The notes under the pieces were generated by a model. The model saw nothing but the letters and a program-made list of their open reading frames with translations, was not told the origin of the DNA and did no database searches. From the NCBI RefSeq assembly GCF_004354555.1, contig NZ_PUFH01000005.1:1-64000 (forward strand): 64,000 nt of DNA, written 5' to 3'. How positions within the stretch are numbered: the stretch's first letter is position 1; the number at the start of each line of letters is the position of its first letter. Shown here piece after piece: positions 29,050-37,568 of this stretch. A program made the position numbers and the translations under genes. This stretch comes from Leuconostoc citreum. Its GTDB lineage: Bacteria; Bacillota; Bacilli; Lactobacillales; Lactobacillaceae.

Positions 29050-30894
29050 ATGTCAAAAATTATCGGTATTGATTTAGGAACTACGAACTCAGCCGTCGCT
29101 GTATTAGAAGGTGGCGAACCAAAAATTATTACAAATCCAGACGGTGGTCGCACAACACCATCTGTTGTATCATTTAAAAACGGTGAAAGCCAAGTTGGTG
29201 ATGTGGCTAAGCGTCAAGCTATTACAAACCCAGACACAATTATTTCAATTAAGTCACATATGGGTGAGGCTGGTTACAAAGTTACCGCTGATGGTAAGGA
29301 TTATACGCCACAAGAAATTTCAGCAATGATTTTGCAATATATCAAGGGATATGCTGAAGATTACTTAGGTGAAAAGGTTGAAAAGGCTGTTATCACAGTA
29401 CCTGCTTACTTTAATGATGCACAGCGTCAAGCAACCAAGGATGCCGGTAAGATTGCTGGCTTGGAAGTTGAACGTATTATTAACGAACCAACAGCGGCAG
29501 CTTTGGCCTATGGTTTGGACAAGCTAGACAAGGATGAAAAGATTCTTGTTTATGATTTGGGTGGTGGTACATTTGATGTGTCTATCCTAGAATTGGGGGA
29601 TGGTGTCTTCGAAGTTTTGTCAACAAATGGTGACACTCACCTTGGTGGTGATGACTTTGATAACAAGATCATTGATTACTTAGCTGCTCAATTTAAGGCA
29701 GACAATGGCATTGACTTGAAGGATGATAAGCTTGCATTACAACGTTTGAAGGATGCCGCTGAATCAGCAAAGAAGACATTGTCTTCAGCTAACGAAGCAC
29801 AAATCGATTTGCCATTTATTGCTTCTGGTGATCAAGGACCATTGCATTTGCAAACATCTTTGTCACGTGCAAAGTTTAATGAGTTGACTGCTGATTTGAT
29901 TAAAAAGGCAGAACAACCAGTTCTGAACGCTTTGAAGGATGCTGGTCTGTCATTCTCAGACATTGATGAAGTGATTTTGAACGGTGGTTCAACGCGTATC
30001 CCTGCTGTGCAAGAATCAGTTAAGAAGTTAACAGGTAAGGAACCAAACCATTCAATTAACCCTGATGAAGCTGTTGCTCTTGGTGCAGCCGTTCAAGGTG
30101 GTGTTATTACTGGTGATGTTAAGGATGTTGTATTGCTAGATGTCACACCACTATCATTGGGTATTGAAACAATGGGTGGTGTCTTCACGAAATTGATTGA
30201 TCGTAACACAACAATCCCTACATCAAAGTCACAAGTCTTTTCAACAGCTGCTGATAATCAACCCGCTGTAGATATCCATGTCCTACAAGGTGAACGTTCA
30301 ATGGCCGCTGATAACAAGACTTTGGGCCGTTTCCAATTGTCAGATATTCCTGCTGCTAAGCGTGGTGTACCACAAATTGAAGTCACATTTGACATTGACC
30401 GTAACGGTATTGTGTCAGTATCAGCTAAAGACTTGGGTACACAAAAGGAACAAAAGATTACAATCCAAGCTGCTGGTGGTCTCTCTGAAGAAGAAATCGA
30501 GCAGATGATGAATGATGCTAAGGCTAATGAAGAAGCCGATGCAAAGAAGAAAGAAGCTGTTGATACACGTAACGAAGCTGACCAATTGATTTTCTCAACT
30601 GAAGCAACGCTTGAAGAAGCTGGCGACAAGTTGAGTGATGATGATAAGAAGGCGACACAAGAGGCTTTGGAAGCTTTGAAGCAGGCTAAGGAAGATGCAG
30701 CAGCTGAAGACGCTGATTTGACAGACTTAAAGGCTAAGACAGAAGCATTGGCTAAGGCTGCTCAAGAATTGGCCATGAAGCTTTATCAACAAGCTGCACC
30801 AAAAGAAGGCGCAGAAGGTGAAGCTAAGCCAAAGGATGACAAGACAGTCGATGGCGATTTTGAAGAAGTTGATCCTTCAAAAAAGAAAGATTAA
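29050..30894 (+). CDS. dnaK: Chaperone DnaK (Hsp70)
   Basis: A 614-residue Hsp70. ATPase signatures: [28 protein letters not shown] and [14 protein letters not shown]. The substrate-binding domain begins near [16 protein letters not shown], and the C-terminal tail is acidic and Lys-rich. AAAGGA precedes the ATG at 29050. Heavy use of AAG, GGT and TTG codons suggests high expression compared with neighbours. Confidence 0.96.
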   Translation: MSKIIGIDLGTTNSAVAVLEGGEPKIITNPDGGRTTPSVVSFKNGESQVGDVAKRQAITNPDTIISIKSHMGEAGYKVTADGKDYTPQEISAMILQYIKGYAEDYLGEKVEKAVITVPAYFNDAQRQATKDAGKIAGLEVERIINEPTAAALAYGLDKLDKDEKILVYDLGGGTFDVSILELGDGVFEVLSTNGDTHLGGDDFDNKIIDYLAAQFKADNGIDLKDDKLALQRLKDAAESAKKTLSSANEAQIDLPFIASGDQGPLHLQTSLSRAKFNELTADLIKKAEQPVLNALKDAGLSFSDIDEVILNGGSTRIPAVQESVKKLTGKEPNHSINPDEAVALGAAVQGGVITGDVKDVVLLDVTPLSLGIETMGGVFTKLIDRNTTIPTSKSQVFSTAADNQPAVDIHVLQGERSMAADNKTLGRFQLSDIPAAKRGVPQIEVTFDIDRNGIVSVSAKDLGTQKEQKITIQAAGGLSEEEIEQMMNDAKANEEADAKKKEAVDTRNEADQLIFSTEATLEEAGDKLSDDDKKATQEALEALKQAKEDAAAEDADLTDLKAKTEALAKAAQELAMKLYQQAAPKEGAEGEAKPKDDKTVDGDFEEVDPSKKKD

Positions 30895-30928
30895 TTAATC
30901 GCGTTGTTTAATATATAGTTAGCACAAA

Positions 30929-30958
30929 ACAAACCGCATTCTGATGGATGCGGTTTGT
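30929..30958 (+). other. Intercistronic hairpin between dnaK and dnaJ
   Basis: A stem of about 13 bp (core CAAACCGCATTC/GGATGCGGTTTG, loop TGAT) with no T-run after it. More like an RNA-processing or mRNA-stabilising element than a terminator, leaving dnaJ at reduced level. Confidence 0.55.
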
Positions 30959-30986
30959 GTACATAATGTGGAAAAGGAGCAGATCA

Positions 30987-31874
30987 TTGAATAACACAGA
31001 ATACTATGATCGTCTTGGTGTTGATAAAAATGCCAGTCAAGATGATATTAAAAAAGCCTATCGTAAATTATCTAAAAAATATCATCCTGATATTAACCAT
31101 GAACCAGGGGCTGAAGAAAAATATAAAGAAATTCAAGAAGCTTTTGAAACCTTAGGGGATGAGCAAAAGCGTGCGCAATATGATCAATTCGGTCCAGCTG
31201 GTGCAGGACAGGGTGGTTTTGGTGGTTACCAACAGCAAGGTGGCTTTGGCGACTTTTCCGACTTGGGGGATATCTTCAGCCAAATGTTTGGCGGTGGTTT
31301 TGACCCTAACAGACCTCGCAAAGGACAAGATTTACAATACCGTATGCACTTAAGCTTTGAAGAAGCGGTATTTGGTAAAGAAGAAGTTATTAAATTTAAT
31401 CGTGGTGATGGGCCGCATGAAATCAAAGTGACGGTGCCAGCAGGTGTTGAAACTGGGCAACAGATGCGGTTAGCAGGCCAGGGTGAAGAGGGGATGAATG
31501 GCGGCCCACGTGGTGACTTGTTCGTTGTCTTCCAAGTGTCGGCTTCTAAAGACGGCTTTGAACGTGACGGTGCTGATATCTATCTTGAACACAAAATTAG
31601 CTTTGTCAGCGCTGCTCTTGGTGATGAAATACAAGTTAAGTCAGTACATGGGGATGTGAATTTAAAAATTCCTGCAGGCACACAAACGGGCACACGTTTC
31701 CGTTTGCGTGGTAAAGGAGCGCCACGTTTACGCGGTACAGGAAATGGTGATCAATATGTCATTGTGAAAATTGATGTACCAACAAAGCTAAACCGTGACC
31801 AAAAGAAAGCTTTGGAATCTTTTCAAGAAGCAACTGATGGCACAAAAAGAAAAAGTTTTTTCGACAAGTTATAA
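30987..31874 (+). CDS. dnaJ: DnaJ lacking the zinc-finger domain
   Basis: A 295-residue J-protein in the canonical dnaJ position of the dnaK operon. J domain with HPD motif (KYHPDINH), then a Gly/Phe region ([19 protein letters not shown]), then C-terminal substrate domains. The four CxxCxGxG zinc repeats of ordinary DnaJ (about 375 residues) are absent: the segment [15 protein letters not shown] runs straight into [13 protein letters not shown]. No Cys is present. By layout it is a class B (CbpA-like) co-chaperone. A TTG start at 30987 is supported by AAAGGAG 7 bases upstream. Confidence 0.88.
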   Translation: MNNTEYYDRLGVDKNASQDDIKKAYRKLSKKYHPDINHEPGAEEKYKEIQEAFETLGDEQKRAQYDQFGPAGAGQGGFGGYQQQGGFGDFSDLGDIFSQMFGGGFDPNRPRKGQDLQYRMHLSFEEAVFGKEEVIKFNRGDGPHEIKVTVPAGVETGQQMRLAGQGEEGMNGGPRGDLFVVFQVSASKDGFERDGADIYLEHKISFVSAALGDEIQVKSVHGDVNLKIPAGTQTGTRFRLRGKGAPRLRGTGNGDQYVIVKIDVPTKLNRDQKKALESFQEATDGTKRKSFFDKL

Positions 31875-31888
31875 GTTGTTTGCATGAT

Positions 31889-31923
31889 AAAAAACACATC
31901 CTTTTAAAAGGATGTGTTTTTTA
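31889..31923. terminator. Bidirectional terminator between dnaJ and def
   Basis: AAAAACACATCC with GGATGTGTTTTT around TTTTAAAA; A and T runs on both sides. Confidence 0.9.
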
Positions 31924-32511
31924 TTAATCGATATATTTGACATCGTCATCAACTTGCCATGGCGCATCTAGATTGATATGGTCATAGTAGAGGTGACCAT
32001 GTAAATGATCAATTTCATGTTGAAAGACAATTGCTGGATAATCGCGTAATTTTAAAGTCTTTGTGGCGCCAGTTTCATCTTGATAGCGCACAGTGATACG
32101 ATTAGCACGTGGCACAAAACCTGGTACATCTTCATCAACGGATAGGCAACCTTCACCCACATTCAAAGCACTACGCTTAACAGATTCAGAAATAATAACT
32201 GGGTTGAAAATTGTCCCTTTGAAGTATGGTTTGTCATCTTGCTCATCCTGTTCATGTGTCTCAAGTGCAGGAATAAGAATTGATGTCATTTGGAGCGAGT
32301 AGCCAACTTGTGGTGCTGCTAACCCAACGCCGGGTCGTAAACCGTATTTTTCGTTTTCTTCTTCATCTTGCGAAACAACGAGATAGGTCATCATATCTTG
32401 AGCTAACTGTGCATGTTCTTCGCTGAGAGGGAAGGGCACGGCTGTCGACACTTGGCGCAAAACTGGATCACCATCACGTGTGATTTTGTCCATTGTAAAA
32501 CGTATTGTCAT
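31924..32511 (-). CDS. def: Peptide deformylase
   Basis: A 195-residue type II deformylase that removes the formyl group from nascent proteins. All three motifs are intact: GVGLAAPQVG, EGCLSVDE (metal Cys) and QHEIDHLHG (HExxH metal site). GAGGTGA precedes the ATG. Convergent with dnaJ. Confidence 0.95.
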   Translation of the reverse strand: MTIRFTMDKITRDGDPVLRQVSTAVPFPLSEEHAQLAQDMMTYLVVSQDEEENEKYGLRPGVGLAAPQVGYSLQMTSILIPALETHEQDEQDDKPYFKGTIFNPVIISESVKRSALNVGEGCLSVDEDVPGFVPRANRITVRYQDETGATKTLKLRDYPAIVFQHEIDHLHGHLYYDHINLDAPWQVDDDVKYID

Positions 32512-32566
32512 ATAAATTCACCTCTTTACTAGTATATCAAAGTGTGCAACATGTTAAAATAGAACT

Positions 32567-32839
32567 ATGAGTGAAAATTATACATTACCAATTGACAGCA
32601 ATTGGACAATCGATGATATCGTGACGGTCAGCGCTTTCGTTGACAAAGTGCTACAAGTCTATGAAAATGGTGTTTTAAAAGTGACGTTACTGGGACAATA
32701 TGACAAGTTTCGACAAGTAATCCCATCTAAAAGTGAGCAAAAGCAGTTTGATCGCAATTTTGAGCAGCAGACTGGTTTTAGTATTTATCGCACAATTAAG
32801 TTGGCACAAGCCACGACAAAAGACAGGATAAAGGTATGA
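32567..32839 (+). CDS. UPF0223 family protein (YktA-like)
   Basis: A 90-residue protein with the UPF0223 pattern: Y.LPID.NWTIDDIVTVSAFVDKV, then FRQVIPSKSEQKQFDRNFE and GFSIYR. Function is unknown in the family. It overlaps the next gene by 4 bases (ATGA), as yktA-like genes often do with inositol monophosphatase-type genes. Confidence 0.85.
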   Translation: MSENYTLPIDSNWTIDDIVTVSAFVDKVLQVYENGVLKVTLLGQYDKFRQVIPSKSEQKQFDRNFEQQTGFSIYRTIKLAQATTKDRIKV

Positions 32840-33624
32840 CCTTATTAAGTCAATTTGAAATTCAAGAAATCGATCAGACAGTATTGTTATGGCTCAATGA
32901 CATCCGACAAAAGACAATTGTGGCAATGCAACAGCGCTTAGATGTCCATGAAAAACGTGATAACCGTGATTTAGTAACCAATGTGGACCAAGATAATGAA
33001 AAGTTCATTAATGACAAAATTAGACACTTTGATGCCGAGGCGCATATTGTCAGTGAGGAAGGTTTTGGTGACCACAATCAAGATATGAACGGACGTGTTT
33101 GGTTCGTTGATCCGATTGATGGTACGATGAATTTTGTCAAACAAAAAACAGATTTTGCAGTGATGATTGCCCTTTATGAAGATAATCAACCCGTTTTAGG
33201 GTGGATTCTTGACGTGATCAATAATGTGGTTTATCATGGCGGCCCTCAAATCGGCGTATTTGCTAACCAATTGCGCCTTAAACCACCGATTGATGATAAT
33301 TTATCAGAGGGTATCGTGTTATTAAGTGGTGCTAGACTGTTATATGGTATGTTTGGTTATGATAAGATAGCTAAAGCGGCTTTGGGCTACCGTGTCATTG
33401 GTGCGGCGGGGCCATCATTTATTCGTGTTATCATGGGGCAAGCAATAGGTTATTCATCTAAAATGATGCCTTGGGATTTTGCGGCAGGACAGGTTTTAGC
33501 AAAAACATTAGGATTATCCGTTTCAGATATTGACGGCAAAGCCCTAGATATGTTATCATCTAACATAGTATTAGTGGCTACAAATCGCGCGCATCGTGAT
33601 ATTTTAACGTTGCATCAAAGCTAG
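32836..33624 (+). CDS. suhB: Inositol monophosphatase family protein
   Basis: A 262-residue member of the Mg-dependent, Li-sensitive phosphatase family. Metal-site motifs: EEGFGD, WFVDPIDGTMNFV and MPWDFAAGQVLA. The substrate may be inositol phosphate or another phosphate ester. Coupled to the UPF0223 gene. Confidence 0.87.
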   Translation: MTLLSQFEIQEIDQTVLLWLNDIRQKTIVAMQQRLDVHEKRDNRDLVTNVDQDNEKFINDKIRHFDAEAHIVSEEGFGDHNQDMNGRVWFVDPIDGTMNFVKQKTDFAVMIALYEDNQPVLGWILDVINNVVYHGGPQIGVFANQLRLKPPIDDNLSEGIVLLSGARLLYGMFGYDKIAKAALGYRVIGAAGPSFIRVIMGQAIGYSSKMMPWDFAAGQVLAKTLGLSVSDIDGKALDMLSSNIVLVATNRAHRDILTLHQS

Positions 33625-33646
33625 GGCACAACAGACCCTAGCTTTT
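33617..33646 (+). terminator. Terminator of the suhB-like gene
   Basis: AAAGCTAGGG pairs with CCCTAGCTTT around a 9-base loop, followed by TT. Spans the stop codon. Confidence 0.8.
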
Positions 33647-33688
33647 ACTATGAGATGAGTAGTATGAAATTAAAGGAGCACTAGAAAA

Positions 33689-35527
33689 TTGGCAAATCGC
33701 GAAGATATTCGTAACATCGCTATCATCGCCCACGTCGATCATGGAAAGACGACGTTGGTTAACGAACTTTTGAAGCAATCAGACACATTGGACTCACGCA
33801 AGGAATTGGGTGATCGTGCAATGGATACAAACGACATCGAAAAAGAACGTGGTATCACTATCTTGTCAAAGAACACAGCCGTTAAGGTTGGGGACAAGCA
33901 AATTAACATTTTGGATACACCCGGGCACGCGGATTTCGGTGGTGAAGTTGAACGTATCATGGGTATGGTTGATGGTGTTTTGTTGGTTGTTGATGCCTTT
34001 GAAGGTACAATGCCTCAAACACGTTTCGTTTTGAAGAAAGCCTTTGAACAAAACTTGACACCTATTGTGGTTGTTAACAAAGTAGACCGTCCAGGTGCTC
34101 GTCCTGAAGAAGTTGTTGACGAAGTGTTGGACTTGTTCATCGAATTAGGTGCTGATGAAGAAGATTTGGACTTCCCAGTTATTTTTGCCTCAGCTATGAA
34201 TGGTACATCATCATTGTCTCCTGACGTTGCTGACCAAGAACACACAATGAAGCCAATTTTTGACAAGGTATTTGAAACAATTCCTGCCCCAATTGACAAC
34301 TCAGATGAACCATTGCAATTCCAAGTGGCTATGTTAGATTATAACGACTTCGTTGGTCGTATTGGTATTGGCCGTGTTAAGCGTGGCACAATTAAAATTG
34401 GTGACAACGTTGAAGTGATGAAGTTAGATGGCACAACACAATCATTCCGTGTCACAAAGCTAGCTGGATTTATTGGTTTGGATCAAGTTGATATTACAGA
34501 AGCTAAGGCCGGTGATTTGATTGCCGTTTCAGGGATGGAAGACATTTCTGTTGGTGAAACAGTAGCAGATACTGCACACCCTGAAGCATTACCTATTTTG
34601 CGTATTGACGAACCAACATTGCAGATGACTTTCCGTCAAAACGATAGCCCATTTGCAGGTAAAGAAGGTAAGTTCGTCACAGCACGTCAAATCGAAGACC
34701 GTTTGCGTCGTGAATTGCACACAGATGTGTCATTGCGTGTTGAAGATACTGACCAAGCAGGTGCATGGTTAGTATCAGGACGTGGTGAATTACATTTGTC
34801 AATTTTGATTGAAACTATGCGTCGTGAAGGCTTTGAATTACAAGCTTCACGTCCACAAGTTATTTATCGTGATATTGACGGCGTGCAATCAGAACCATAT
34901 GAATCTGTTCAAATTGATACACCAGATGAATACGCCTCAACAGTTATTGATTCATTGAACCAACGTAAGGGTGAAATGGAAAACATGGAATCTGTTGGTA
35001 ATGGTCAAACGCGTTTGACTTATATGGCACCTTCACGTGGTTTGATTGGTTACTCAACAGAATTCATGTCAGCAACACGCGGATATGGTATTTTCAACCA
35101 TACCTATGCTGAATACCGTCCTGTTGTTCGCAACTGGGAGCCAGGTCGTCGTAATGGTGCGCTGGTTTCAATTACTCAAGGAACAACTTCAAACTATGCT
35201 ATCATGGGTGTTGAAGACCGTGGTCAAATGTTCATTGGCGCTGGTGTTGAAGTCTATGAAGGTATGATTGTTGGTATGAATGCACGTGACAACGATATTT
35301 CTGTTAACGTGACAAAGTTGAAGCCACAATCAAACGTCCGTTCATCAAACAAGGATCAAACTGCATCAATCAAGACACCTCGTGTGATGAACTTGGAAGC
35401 AAGTTTGGAATTCTTGAACGATGACGAGTACGTTGAAGTAACACCTGAAAACGTTCGTATTCGAAAGGCAATTTTGAATACTGCTGAACGTGAAAAGGCA
35501 GCAAAGCGTCGTAAGGCATCAAAGTAA
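33689..35527 (+). CDS. typA: Ribosome-associated GTPase TypA/BipA
   Basis: A 612-residue translational GTPase involved in 50S assembly and stress. G motifs: [29 protein letters not shown] and NKVD. The BipA-specific C-terminal domain is present (GRRNGALVSITQGTTSNYAI, MNARDNDISVNVTK). Starts with TTG; AAAGGAG lies 11 bases upstream. Codon use is strongly biased, as expected for a highly expressed gene. Confidence 0.95.
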   Translation: MANREDIRNIAIIAHVDHGKTTLVNELLKQSDTLDSRKELGDRAMDTNDIEKERGITILSKNTAVKVGDKQINILDTPGHADFGGEVERIMGMVDGVLLVVDAFEGTMPQTRFVLKKAFEQNLTPIVVVNKVDRPGARPEEVVDEVLDLFIELGADEEDLDFPVIFASAMNGTSSLSPDVADQEHTMKPIFDKVFETIPAPIDNSDEPLQFQVAMLDYNDFVGRIGIGRVKRGTIKIGDNVEVMKLDGTTQSFRVTKLAGFIGLDQVDITEAKAGDLIAVSGMEDISVGETVADTAHPEALPILRIDEPTLQMTFRQNDSPFAGKEGKFVTARQIEDRLRRELHTDVSLRVEDTDQAGAWLVSGRGELHLSILIETMRREGFELQASRPQVIYRDIDGVQSEPYESVQIDTPDEYASTVIDSLNQRKGEMENMESVGNGQTRLTYMAPSRGLIGYSTEFMSATRGYGIFNHTYAEYRPVVRNWEPGRRNGALVSITQGTTSNYAIMGVEDRGQMFIGAGVEVYEGMIVGMNARDNDISVNVTKLKPQSNVRSSNKDQTASIKTPRVMNLEASLEFLNDDEYVEVTPENVRIRKAILNTAEREKAAKRRKASK

Positions 35528-35539
35528 TTTATATAACAT

Positions 35540-35561
35540 GAGAACGATATTAATTGTTCTC
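35540..35561 (+). terminator. Inverted repeat after typA
   Basis: GAGAAC and GTTCTC around a 10-base loop, 12 bases after typA. No T-run, so a weak terminator at best; it could also protect the 3' end. Confidence 0.3.
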
Positions 35562-35567
35562 ACTCAT

Positions 35568-35656
35568 GGAGATATGGCACAATCTGGTACTGCAACGGAC
35601 TCGAAATCCGTCGAGCCGCTTTTGGCGGTGTGCGGGTTCAAATCCCGCTATCTCCT
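35568..35656 (+). tRNA. tRNA-Ser (anticodon CGA)
   Basis: Acceptor stem GGAGATA/TATCTCC is perfect. Anticodon arm ACGGA-CTCGAAA-TCCGT gives CGA (Ser). A long variable arm (GAGCCGC…GCGGTGT) identifies a class II tRNA, and the T arm is GCGGG-TTCAAAT-CCCGC. CCA is not encoded. The discriminator base is T where bacterial tRNA-Ser normally has G. The prophage integrase lies 140 bases downstream, so the 3' end of this tRNA is the probable attachment site. Confidence 0.93.
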
Positions 35657-35680
35657 TATCTGCCGTTTTACCAGAATAAT
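35640..35680. other. Probable prophage attachment site attL
   Basis: Placement is inferred from the tRNA 3' end plus the inward-facing integrase on the other side. The core cannot be defined because attR is outside the window. Confidence 0.45.
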
Positions 35681-35696
35681 TGGTAGGACGGCTTTT
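35662..35696 (+). terminator. Terminator after tRNA-Ser
   Basis: A 12-pair stem (GCCGTTTTACCA with TGGTAGGACGGC, two U-G pairs) followed by TTTT. Confidence 0.75.
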
Positions 35697-35797
35697 ATGT
35701 ATTAAAACGTTGGTATCACTGGGTTTGTTAGGTATTCACAGTTGTTTTTAGATTTCGTCTATTATCAATGTTTTTACAGTTTGGTGCTACAAAAGTG

Positions 35798-36865
35798 CTA
35801 CAAATTATTTAGAATTTTCAACGCCTTTTGTGTTTCAATATGGCGCTTCTTATCGAGTAAATGGGCATACACACTTAATGTGATGTTGACGTCTGAATGC
35901 CCTAGGCGTTCACTCACGTATTGTATCGAAACATCGTTTGCTAGTAATAGACTAGCGTGTGTATGACGCAATCCGTGGAATGTAATCACCTTATAGCCCT
36001 TGTATTTAAGATATCTGGCAATTTGATTATTAGCGGCTGCATTGGTAGGAGGATAGCCATTTAATCCTTCAAAAGCGTATGTGTCGCCAAATACCCATGT
36101 TTTTGCAATAGCCATGAATTCGCTTGGCATTTCAATTGTGCGATTTGATGATTTTGTTTTTGTAACTTTAAAGGCACGATCATCTGCTTGCCAGGCCTTA
36201 TTAATGGATATCGTATTATTTTCAAAATCAAAGTCATCTTTTGTAAGTCCGGCAACCTCGGAATATCTAGCACCGGAATAGGCGGCTGTTAATATCATTT
36301 TGCTGGTTGTGGCTGTATTGTTTTCAAGAGCGTGAATTAAATATTCGATTTCGTGAGCTTCCAAAAATTTTAAATTTTTATCTTTACTGTCTTTTGCGGA
36401 AAATGTTTTGACATTTCGTGTAAAATCTTTAAAAATAAAGTCCTCATCTACTGCATATTTAACAAAAGCACCAATCATATTTTTGACATGTGATACTGAG
36501 GATTGAACATGATCTTTACCATAGTCATTAATCAACCTCTGAAAGTCAGCAGAATTGAGGTCGGATAGTCTTTTGCTTTCCCAATACTTTTTCATAACTG
36601 TCAGCGTTGTAATGTACCATGTCTTGCTTCTTGTTTCTAAATGGGGTTCTTTAAAAACGATATACCAATCATAGAACATCTCAGTAATTAAACCGTCTTT
36701 TTTAACCAAAATATCATTATTTTTTTGATGTTCAATTTCAACGGCCCACTTGTTGGCTTCTGACTTTGTTGTAAATCCTGATTTAGTCTTTCTTTTTTTG
36801 CCTCCGTTTGCGGTAATGAGAACATTAGCAGTCCAAGTTTTACCACGTTTATAAATTGATGCCAT
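35798..36865 (-). CDS. int: Phage tyrosine integrase
   Basis: A 355-residue site-specific recombinase. N-terminal AP2-like arm-binding domain (MASIYKRGKTWTANV…KSGFTTKSEANKW), a SAM-like core-binding domain, then the catalytic domain with Arg in YSGARYSEVAGL, HGLRHTHASLLLAND and GHSDVNITLSVYAHLL (His and nucleophilic Tyr). All catalytic residues seem present. It sits next to tRNA-Ser and marks the left prophage end. The ribosome site lies inside a hairpin (next feature). Confidence 0.95.
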   Translation of the reverse strand: MASIYKRGKTWTANVLITANGGKKRKTKSGFTTKSEANKWAVEIEHQKNNDILVKKDGLITEMFYDWYIVFKEPHLETRSKTWYITTLTVMKKYWESKRLSDLNSADFQRLINDYGKDHVQSSVSHVKNMIGAFVKYAVDEDFIFKDFTRNVKTFSAKDSKDKNLKFLEAHEIEYLIHALENNTATTSKMILTAAYSGARYSEVAGLTKDDFDFENNTISINKAWQADDRAFKVTKTKSSNRTIEMPSEFMAIAKTWVFGDTYAFEGLNGYPPTNAAANNQIARYLKYKGYKVITFHGLRHTHASLLLANDVSIQYVSERLGHSDVNITLSVYAHLLDKKRHIETQKALKILNNL

Positions 36866-36893
36866 AAAAAAAGCCTCCTTTAAAAAGGGGCTT
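36866..36893 (-). promoter_or_regulatory. Hairpin with T-run enclosing the integrase ribosome site
   Basis: On the minus strand AAGCCCCTTT pairs with AAGGAGGCTT (one bulge), followed by seven T's and the ATG. It is both terminator-like and able to hide the int AGGAGG sequence, so it should keep int expression low from read-through. Confidence 0.6.
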
Positions 36894-36896
36894 ACA

Positions 36897-36915
36897 TCTG
36901 TTACAATATAACAGA
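36897..36915. repeat. Inverted repeat upstream of int
   Basis: TCTGTTA-CAATA-TAACAGA, a perfect 7-bp inverted repeat 32 bases before the int start. Possible regulator or integrase-arm binding site. Confidence 0.4.
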
Positions 36916-36943
36916 ACGCCCAGTGCGTTTATGTATAATCATT

Positions 36944-36984
36944 AGCACACCGACTGCCACCCCCGGCTAGGTGTGCTTTTTTTA
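36944..36984 (+). terminator. Rightward terminator in the int leader region
   Basis: AGCACACC (36944-36951) pairs with GGTGTGCT (36970-36977), with an inner GCC/GGC pair, followed by seven T's on the plus strand. Both flanking genes run leftwards, so it may end an unseen short rightward RNA starting after TATAAT at 36934-36939. Confidence 0.55.
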
Positions 36985-37040
36985 TTTGCTTATTTTCAAG
37001 ACTTCATTGTCTATTATTTATTACTGCTGAGTCTTTAATC

Positions 37041-37169
37041 TTATTTTTGATGTATTTTAGTCCATATGAAATATAAAACGGCAATTAAAACTATAGCTGC
37101 AAAAGAAAAGTATATAAATATGAAAAACCATTTTAGTTGATAAAACATATATTTATATAAATAATTCAT
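37041..37169 (-). CDS. Small membrane peptide (42 aa)
   Basis: Begins MNYLYKYMFYQLKWF, with one strongly hydrophobic helix (FIFIYFSFAAIVLIAVLYF) and a short basic tail. AAAGG precedes the ATG. Last gene of the leftward lysogeny operon. No family recognised. Confidence 0.5.
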   Translation of the reverse strand: MNYLYKYMFYQLKWFFIFIYFSFAAIVLIAVLYFIWTKIHQK

Positions 37170-37196
37170 ATTTGACACCTTTCCAATACAAAATAT

Positions 37197-37217
37197 TATG
37201 TACGCCCGAAAGGGCAT
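37197..37217 (-). repeat. Lysogeny-module repeat, copy A
   Basis: TATGTAC followed by GCCC-GAAA-GGGC hairpin and AT (plus-strand reading). Identical over 21 bases to copy B. Confidence 0.8.
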
Positions 37218-37228
37218 GATGAATGTTA

Positions 37229-37324
37229 TTAATCTTCATTATCGTTATCTTTTTTATTCTGTTTTAATTTATACAACGCTGGGATAACCAAAATTAGAAT
37301 TAAAGCAAAATATTCTATAGGCAT
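37229..37324 (-). CDS. Small membrane peptide (31 aa)
   Basis: Begins MPIEYFALILILVI; one transmembrane helix and a charged tail (KLKQNKKDNDNED). GGAG lies 6 bases before the ATG, and the start is 3 bases past the end of the previous gene. Its size, single helix and charged tail superficially recall Fst/Ldr-type toxins, but I cannot show homology. Confidence 0.5.
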   Translation of the reverse strand: MPIEYFALILILVIPALYKLKQNKKDNDNED

Positions 37325-37327
37325 TGT

Positions 37328-37501
37328 TTACTCCTGAATTAAATTCTTTCTATTTTCCCAAATGTATGAAATAACCAAAATAAGCAAACCTAAGTTAGAA
37401 GCCATAATGGCGAAAGTAGGATAGTTCAATATCCAAGAACCAAGTGACACAAACATCAAAATTAATGACAGCATTAAAATGTAAACAGTAATCTTTTTCA
37501 T
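37328..37501 (-). CDS. Small two-helix membrane protein (57 aa)
   Basis: Two hydrophobic helices (ITVYILMLSLILMFVSLGSW and FAIMASNLGLLILVISYIW) ending in a charged tail. The ATG at 37501 is preceded by GGGGAT. Part of the leftward prophage operon. No family recognised. Confidence 0.55.
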   Translation of the reverse strand: MKKITVYILMLSLILMFVSLGSWILNYPTFAIMASNLGLLILVISYIWENRKNLIQE

Positions 37502-37544
37502 CTTTAATCCCCAAACTCTTTTAACGTGATTAGTGCACGTATTA

Positions 37545-37565
37545 TATGTACGCCCGAAAGGGCAT
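37545..37565 (-). repeat. Lysogeny-module repeat, copy B
   Basis: Identical to copy A: TATGTAC then GCCC-GAAA-GGGC. In transcribed (minus) orientation the hairpin is followed by GTACA and then TATAAT. Confidence 0.8.
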
Positions 37566-37568
37566 AAA

